Source of the DNA: Cellulomonas persica
Lineage (GTDB): Bacteria; Actinomycetota; Actinomycetes; Actinomycetales; Cellulomonadaceae
DNA length: 64,000 bases
Assembly: GCF_007989825.1 (NCBI RefSeq)
Contig: NZ_BJUA01000003.1
Span: forward strand, 186,001 to 250,000
Reading direction: 5' to 3'
Position 1 is the stretch's first letter, and each line of letters starts with the position of its first letter. A program made the position numbers and the translations under genes. Under the pieces are notes generated by a model, which was not told where the DNA came from, made no database searches, and saw nothing but the letters and a program-made list of their open reading frames with translations. Of the stretch, positions 59,925 through 64,000 are shown one piece after another.

Positions 59925-60842
59925 ATGCGCACCGACCCGACCCGTGCACCGCAGGCCCGCACCGGCACGGCCCGCACCGGCACGGCCCGCACCGGCACGG
60001 CCCGCACCGGCACGGCCCGCCGTGCCGTGTCGGGCCTGCGGGCGGTGTGGCGCGATCTCGCGGGCCTCGTGCTGCCCGTGCAGTGCGCCGGGTGCGGCCT
60101 CGACGACGAGGCGTGGTGCGGCGCGTGCCGGGCGCCGTTCGACGTCGAGCCGTGGCGCTGCGAGGAGCGTGCCGGGCGGCTCGACCCGATCGACGCCGAC
60201 GCGCTCCCGGTGCGCACCCTGGCCGACTGCGTGGGACCCGCGCGTGCGGTCGTGATCGCGTGGAAGGACCGGGGCCGACGAGATCTCACGGCACCGCTCG
60301 TGCGCGCGGCGGCACGCGTCGGCGTCGCCCTGGCGGCGGACCTCGCGCTGCCCGCCGGGGCGGGCGTGCTCGTCGTCCCGGCGCCCTCGACGTCCGCCGC
60401 CCGGCGGCGGCGAGGCTTCGCGCACGCCGACGAGCTCGCGCGTGGCGTGGCCGCAGGCCTGCGTTCGGCGGGCGTCCCCGCGGACGAGCTGAGCGCGCTG
60501 CGGCGCACCGGGGCCGACCAGGTCGGCCTGGGCGTGCGCGACCGGGGACGGTCGGCGGCCCGCGTGCGTCTCGCCGCGCGGTACCGGGAGACCGTGCGCG
60601 GCCGCGCGGTCGTGCTCGTCGACGACGTGCTCACGAGCGGCGCGACGCTCGCGGGCGCCGCGCGAGCCCTCGTCGCGGCGGGCGCCGTACCCCTGGCGGC
60701 GGCGACGCTCGCGTCCACGCCAGGCCCACGCGCTCGTGCGGACGAGCTGCCGGCGCCCGCGTGGGGGACCAACCGGGACCTTCTGCCCGACCCGGCCGCG
60801 CCGGACGGGCCGAGAGTGGTCTTGGACGCTGCACCGCGTTAG
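59925..60842 (+). CDS. comF: ComF family phosphoribosyltransferase-like protein
   Basis: From ATG 59925 the product has 305 residues. An N-terminal tail with four ARTGT repeats precedes a zinc-finger-like segment (LPVQCAGCGLDDEAWCGACR). The phosphoribosyltransferase domain has ADCVGPARAVVIAWKDRGRR, PAPSTSAARRRRGFAHADEL and the PRPP loop VVLVDDVLTSGATL. ComF proteins take part in DNA uptake in competent species; here the role is unproven. The gene precedes hpf, as in many actinobacteria. Confidence 0.88.
   Translation: MRTDPTRAPQARTGTARTGTARTGTARTGTARRAVSGLRAVWRDLAGLVLPVQCAGCGLDDEAWCGACRAPFDVEPWRCEERAGRLDPIDADALPVRTLADCVGPARAVVIAWKDRGRRDLTAPLVRAAARVGVALAADLALPAGAGVLVVPAPSTSAARRRRGFAHADELARGVAAGLRSAGVPADELSALRRTGADQVGLGVRDRGRSAARVRLAARYRETVRGRAVVLVDDVLTSGATLAGAARALVAAGAVPLAAATLASTPGPRARADELPAPAWGTNRDLLPDPAAPDGPRVVLDAAPR
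59955..60014. repeat. Four perfect 15-bp tandem repeats in comF
   Basis: GCCCGCACCGGCACG occurs at 59955, 59970, 59985 and 60000 without mismatch and encodes ARTGT four times near the ComF N-terminus. In-frame copy changes would alter tail length only. Confidence 0.85.
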
Positions 60843-60921
60843 CGTGGTGAATCAGAGCCGATGGCGTCGCGCTCGTCCCTCCGGGGGCGTGCGGCGCATG
60901 CGAGGAGGTGGTGCTGACAGC

Positions 60922-60973
60922 GGCCCTCCCCAGGGCCACGACCGCAGACTCACCGGGCGGCGTGGAGCCGCCC
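60922..60973 (+). promoter_or_regulatory. Two hairpins in the hpf leader
   Basis: GGCCCT/AGGGCC (60922-60927 and 60932-60937) and GGGCGGC/GCCGCCC (60955-60961 and 60967-60973) can each fold in the leader, the second ending 11 bases before the AGGAGG site. They may affect translation of the hibernation factor. A TAGCGT hexamer at 60840-60845 overlaps the comF stop and could drive the gene. Confidence 0.4.
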
Positions 60974-60994
60974 CTCACCTCCCAGGAGGCTCAC

Positions 60995-61618
60995 ATGGAG
61001 ATCGTGGTTGCCGGCCGGCGCACCGAGGTGTCCCCGAAGTTCCGGGCGCATCTCGAGGACAAGCTCGCGAAGATCGAGCAGCTGGCCCCCCGCGCACAGC
61101 GGATCGACGTCCTCGTCTCGCACGAGGTCAACCCTCGCCAGGCGGACAGCTCGGAGCGTGTCGAGCTCACCGTGATCGACAAGGGACCCGTGATCCGCGC
61201 CGAGGCGTGCGCCGACGACAGGTACGCCGCGCTGGACCTCGCGCTCGCCAAGCTGCTCGAGCGCCTGCGCCGCTCGCGGGACCGTCGCAAGGATCATCGC
61301 AACCACACTCCGCTGACACCCGTGGACGTGCGCCCGCCCGAGGCCGAGCCCCCCGCTCAGGAGCCGGTGGTCGCCGCCGACGGGTCGGTCGAGGTCACGC
61401 TCGGCGACTCGCCCGTGGTCATCCGGGAGAAGACGCACCAGGCTCAGCCCATGACGATCGACGACGCGCTCTACGAGATGGAGCTGGTGGGCCACGACTT
61501 CTTCCTGTTCGTGGACGCGGAGACCGCGCAGCCTGCGGTCGCCTACCGTCGGCGCGGGTGGAGCTACGGTGTGATCAAGCTCGACTCGCCGGTGGCCGCG
61601 CAGGCCCGGGTCGGCTGA
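60995..61618 (+). CDS. hpf: Long-form ribosome hibernation-promoting factor
   Basis: ATG 60995 has AGGAGG at 60984-60989. The 207-residue protein has the N-terminal ribosome-binding domain (MEIVVAGRRTEVSPKFRAHL, RYAALDLALAKLLERLRRSR) and, after a Pro/Glu-rich linker, the C-terminal dimerisation domain (KPMT-like QPMTIDDALYEMELVGHDFF, YRRRGWSYGVIKL). The long form pairs ribosomes into inactive 100S dimers in stationary phase. In-frame GTG codons at 60908 and 60911 give a longer frame but are badly placed relative to GAGGAGG. Confidence 0.93.
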   Translation: MEIVVAGRRTEVSPKFRAHLEDKLAKIEQLAPRAQRIDVLVSHEVNPRQADSSERVELTVIDKGPVIRAEACADDRYAALDLALAKLLERLRRSRDRRKDHRNHTPLTPVDVRPPEAEPPAQEPVVAADGSVEVTLGDSPVVIREKTHQAQPMTIDDALYEMELVGHDFFLFVDAETAQPAVAYRRRGWSYGVIKLDSPVAAQARVG

Positions 61619-61652
61619 CCCGCGCGCCGCGCAGGCGCTCCCGTGGCTGACA

Positions 61653-61684
61653 CGCCCGGCCGGTGACGCTGTCCCGGCCGGGCG
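61653..61684 (+). terminator. Terminator after hpf
   Basis: CGCCCGGCCGG (61653-61663) and CCGGCCGGGCG (61674-61684) form an 11-base perfect stem with a ten-base loop, 35 bases after the hpf stop. Confidence 0.75.
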
Positions 61685-61775
61685 TCGTCGTGTCCGGGCG
61701 TCGTCGTCCGAGCCCCCGCGTGCCCCTCCGTGGTCCGCGCGGCCGCGTGTGGGTGGGGCCGGGCAGGATGTGCCC

Positions 61776-63110
61776 GTGGTCACCACGCGCACCCCGAGCA
61801 CGTCGGCGCTGCCGAGCGTCCCCGTCGGCGAGCGGTACACGCTCGCCCAGGCGCGGCGCATCGCGCTCGCCGCGCAGGGTCTGCACCGTCCGCGCCCCGA
61901 CGGGCCGGTGACCATGCGTCACGTGCAGAAGGTCATCGACCAGGTCGGGCTGCTGCAGATCGACTCGGTCAACGTGCTGGCCCGCGCGCACCAGGTGCCG
62001 CTGTTCTCGCGCCTCGGCCCGTACGACCCGGCCCTGCTCGACCGGGCCGCGTCCCGCTCGCCCCGTCGGCTCATGGAGTCCTGGGCGCACGTCGCCTCGT
62101 ACGTGCCGCCCGCGACGTACCAGCTGCTCGAGTGGCGACGGCGGGCCGATCGCGCGCGCCTCGGAGGGACGCAGGTCGACGGCGTCCCGCTGCGCGAGTC
62201 GCCCGTGCTCGACGAGGTGCGCACCGTCGTCGCCGAGCGGGGGCCGATCACGTCGCAGGAGGCGCACGCGCTGTTCGCCGAGCGCTTCCCGCGCCCCACG
62301 GGGGACTGGGGCTGGAACTGGACGGTGGCCAAGAGCGCGCTCGAGTACCTGTTCTTCGCCGGGGACGTCGCGGTCGCGGGACGCACCGCCGCGTTCGAGC
62401 GGCTCTACGACCTGACCGAACGCGTCCTGCCACCGGCCGTCGCGGCGCTGCCCGTGCCCGACGACGAGGAGGCGACGCGCCGCCTGGTGGAGATCTCGGC
62501 GCGTGCGCACGGCATCGGCACGCTGCGCTGCCTCGCCGACTACTTCCGGCTCTCCACGGCGGCGGCCGGCCGCGCGGTCCGCGCGCTCGTCGAGGACGGC
62601 GTGCTGGTCCCCGCCGCCGTGACGGGCTGGGACCGCGAGGTGTACCGGCACGTCGACGCGCGTCTGCCCCGGCGCGCCACGGGGGCCGCGCTGCTGTCGC
62701 CGTTCGACCCGCTCGTCTTCGAGCGTCGACGGGTCGAGGAGCTGTTCGGCCTGCGCTACCGCATCGAGATCTACGTGCCGGCGGCGCAGCGGCGCTGGGG
62801 CTACTACGTCCTGCCGTTCCTGCTGGGTGACGCGATCGAGGCGCTCGTGGACCTCAAGGCGGCGCGCGCGACGGGCCGGCTCGTCGTGCAGGCGGCGCAC
62901 CGCGCGCCCGGTGCGCGCGACCGTCCGGGTGCACCGAGCGACGGCGAGGTCGCGCTCGCCCTCGCGGCCGAGCTCGCCCTGGTCGCGCGGTGGAAGGGTC
63001 TCGACGAGGTCACGTTCGGCACCGACGGGATCGGCGGCGACCTGATGGACGCGCTCACGCGTGCGGTGGGCGCCCCCGCCGACGTGGAGGCCGCCGGGAT
63101 CGAGGCGTGA
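61776..63110 (+). CDS. YcaQ-type crosslink-repair DNA glycosylase (winged-helix HTH_42)
   Basis: I choose GTG 61776, seven bases after AGGA; GTG 61749 and 61770 are possible. The 444-residue protein has VIDQVGLLQIDSVNVLARAH, the QxD catalytic motif of the AlkX/YcaQ group that removes interstrand crosslinks. SWAHVASYVPPATYQLLEWR and LLSPFDPLVFERRRVEELFG also fit. The domain is made of tandem winged helices. The stop overlaps the transporter start (GTGA). DNA repair is the expected role. Confidence 0.85.
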   Translation: MVTTRTPSTSALPSVPVGERYTLAQARRIALAAQGLHRPRPDGPVTMRHVQKVIDQVGLLQIDSVNVLARAHQVPLFSRLGPYDPALLDRAASRSPRRLMESWAHVASYVPPATYQLLEWRRRADRARLGGTQVDGVPLRESPVLDEVRTVVAERGPITSQEAHALFAERFPRPTGDWGWNWTVAKSALEYLFFAGDVAVAGRTAAFERLYDLTERVLPPAVAALPVPDDEEATRRLVEISARAHGIGTLRCLADYFRLSTAAAGRAVRALVEDGVLVPAAVTGWDREVYRHVDARLPRRATGAALLSPFDPLVFERRRVEELFGLRYRIEIYVPAAQRRWGYYVLPFLLGDAIEALVDLKAARATGRLVVQAAHRAPGARDRPGAPSDGEVALALAAELALVARWKGLDEVTFGTDGIGGDLMDALTRAVGAPADVEAAGIEA

Positions 63111-64000
63111 CCCGCCGGGGCGACTTCGCGCTGGTCGCGCTCGCCGGTGTGCTGTGGGGCACCGGCGGGCTCGCGGGCGCGGAGCTCGGGGAGGCGGCAG
63201 GGCTGTCGTCGGGGGCGGTGGCCGACTACCGCCTCCTGGGCGGCGGTGGGCTGCTGCTCGTCGTGCTGGCGGTGCTCGGCCGGCTGAGGGGACTGCCGCG
63301 GACGCGTGCCGCGGTCACGCGCGTCGCGGCGACCGCGGTGCTCATCGCGCTGTTCGAGGCCGCGTACTTCGAGGCCGTCGTGCGAGCCGGCGTGGCGGTC
63401 TCGACGCTCGTCACGCTCGGCACCGCGCCGCTGCTGGTCGCCGCGGTGACCGCCGCGCGGGCCCGGTCCTGGCCGTCGCGCACGACGACGACCGCGCTCG
63501 GCCTGGCGCTGACCGGTCTCGCCGCGCTCGTGCTGGGGCAGGGGACGGGCCACGCCGTCGACGCGTGGGGCGTCCTGCTCGCCCTCGTCGCCGCGGGTGC
63601 GTTCGCCGGCATCACCGGGGTCAACGCGCGCCCCGTGCCCGGGCTGGACGGGCTCGCGGTGACCGCGCTCGCGTTCACCCTCGGCGGGCTGCTGCTCGTG
63701 CCGTACGCGGCCGCGAGCCCCGGTGGGCTCCGGCTGCCGACCGACGCGGCCGGGTGGGCGTGGCTCGTCTACCTCGCCGCCGTCCCGACCGCCGCGGCGT
63801 ACAGCGCCTACTTCACGGGGCTGCGGACGGTCTCCCCGACGTCCGCGACGGTGCTCTCCTTGCTCGAACCGGTGACCGCCGCGGTGCTCGCGGTGACGAT
63901 GCGCGACGAGCACCTGGGCGTTCTCGGCGTGGGCGGCGCGATGTTGCTCGTCGCCGCTGTGGTCGTCCTGCGCCCACGCACGTCAGCCTCGCCTAGGATG
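63107..64000 (+). CDS. EamA/DMT family transporter, 3' end missing
   Basis: GTG 63107 overlaps the preceding stop. The frame stays open to the window end (298 residues). About ten membrane helices occur in two EamA repeats: FALVALAGVLWGTGGLAGAE at the start and WAWLVYLAAVPTAAAYSAYF with LSLLEPVTAAVLAVTMRDE in the second repeat. The EPVTAAVLAV motif marks the family. It should export or import a small metabolite. The visible part is close to full length, so the stop is probably just outside. A TAGGAT hexamer at 63994-63999 may be the -10 of a following gene. Confidence 0.8.
   Translation, partial: MTRRGDFALVALAGVLWGTGGLAGAELGEAAGLSSGAVADYRLLGGGGLLLVVLAVLGRLRGLPRTRAAVTRVAATAVLIALFEAAYFEAVVRAGVAVSTLVTLGTAPLLVAAVTAARARSWPSRTTTTALGLALTGLAALVLGQGTGHAVDAWGVLLALVAAGAFAGITGVNARPVPGLDGLAVTALAFTLGGLLLVPYAAASPGGLRLPTDAAGWAWLVYLAAVPTAAAYSAYFTGLRTVSPTSATVLSLLEPVTAAVLAVTMRDEHLGVLGVGGAMLLVAAVVVLRPRTSASPRM

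Noticed and set aside
59955..60014. Short regular repeats suggesting a CRISPR array
   Set aside because: Units are 15 bp, directly adjacent without spacers, and encode ARTGT in comF.
60908..60994. Longer N-terminus for the hibernation factor from GTG 60908
   Set aside because: The family starts at MEIVVAGR, which has a well-spaced AGGAGG. The upstream GTG directly abuts GAGGAGG and adds a sequence unlike the family.

Overview
The window is about 74% G+C, uses many GTG starts, and carries an actinobacterial gene set (WhiB2, MtrA-MtrB-LpqB, DUF3499, TIGR03089, LytR-CpsA-Psr proteins, SpoIID/CWB2 wall proteins). It looks like the chromosome of a Micrococcales actinomycete, most likely Cellulomonadaceae or a close relative. 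The genus is an inference from gene content; there is no rRNA here to confirm it. I see no tRNA, rRNA, insertion sequence, prophage or CRISPR array, and no gene-free stretch longer than about 265 bases. Both ends cut genes: a membrane-anchored coiled-coil protein on the left (2-358) and an EamA transporter on the right (63107-64000).

Positions 346-36189 form a large surface-polysaccharide and cell-wall locus. It holds multidomain glycosyltransferases, three LytR-CpsA-Psr (LCP) ligases, a Wzm/Wzt-type ABC exporter, about ten glycosyltransferases, and an overlapping operon of an amidase with CWB2 repeats, a SpoIID protein with CWB2 repeats, a UDP-sugar 2-epimerase and a second SpoIID protein. 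A convergent WbpB/WbpE/WbpD-like cassette follows. With the nucleotide-sugar 6-dehydrogenase at 21853 and the epimerase at 29988, the region appears to encode all five activities (WbpA, B, E, D, I types) that lead to a UDP-2,3-diacetamido-uronic acid. My reading is that the locus makes an anionic wall polymer, exports it by ABC transporter, attaches it with LCP enzymes, and also encodes hydrolases whose CWB2 repeats may bind that polymer.

Positions 35359-48273 match a conserved actinobacterial core order: TIGR03089, whiB2, a giant membrane GT2, a DUF5719 protein, a degenerate zincin, DUF3499, a small zinc ribbon, phosphomannomutase and a Trm112-like protein. A cation diffusion facilitator, an RDD protein and a SpoIIM-like protein come next.

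Positions 48367-54214 are a minus-strand operon with four-base overlaps for most junctions: a GPDPase membrane-domain protein, DUF4129, DUF4350, a MoxR ATPase and DUF58. It resembles the moxR2 neighbourhood of mycobacteria. Positions 54389-61618 hold mtrA-mtrB-lpqB, a PH-domain protein, a 55-residue membrane peptide, comF and the long ribosome hibernation factor. A YcaQ-type glycosylase and the partial transporter end the window.

Regulation visible in the sequence includes many TANNNT hexamers 6-8 bases before a start codon, which suggests leaderless transcripts. A 26-bp element is shared by two LCP promoters. Three direct TGTGA repeats resembling MtrA boxes lie before the amidase operon, and a 39-bp dyad lies between the RDD and SpoIIM genes. 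Several hairpin terminators separate convergent genes.
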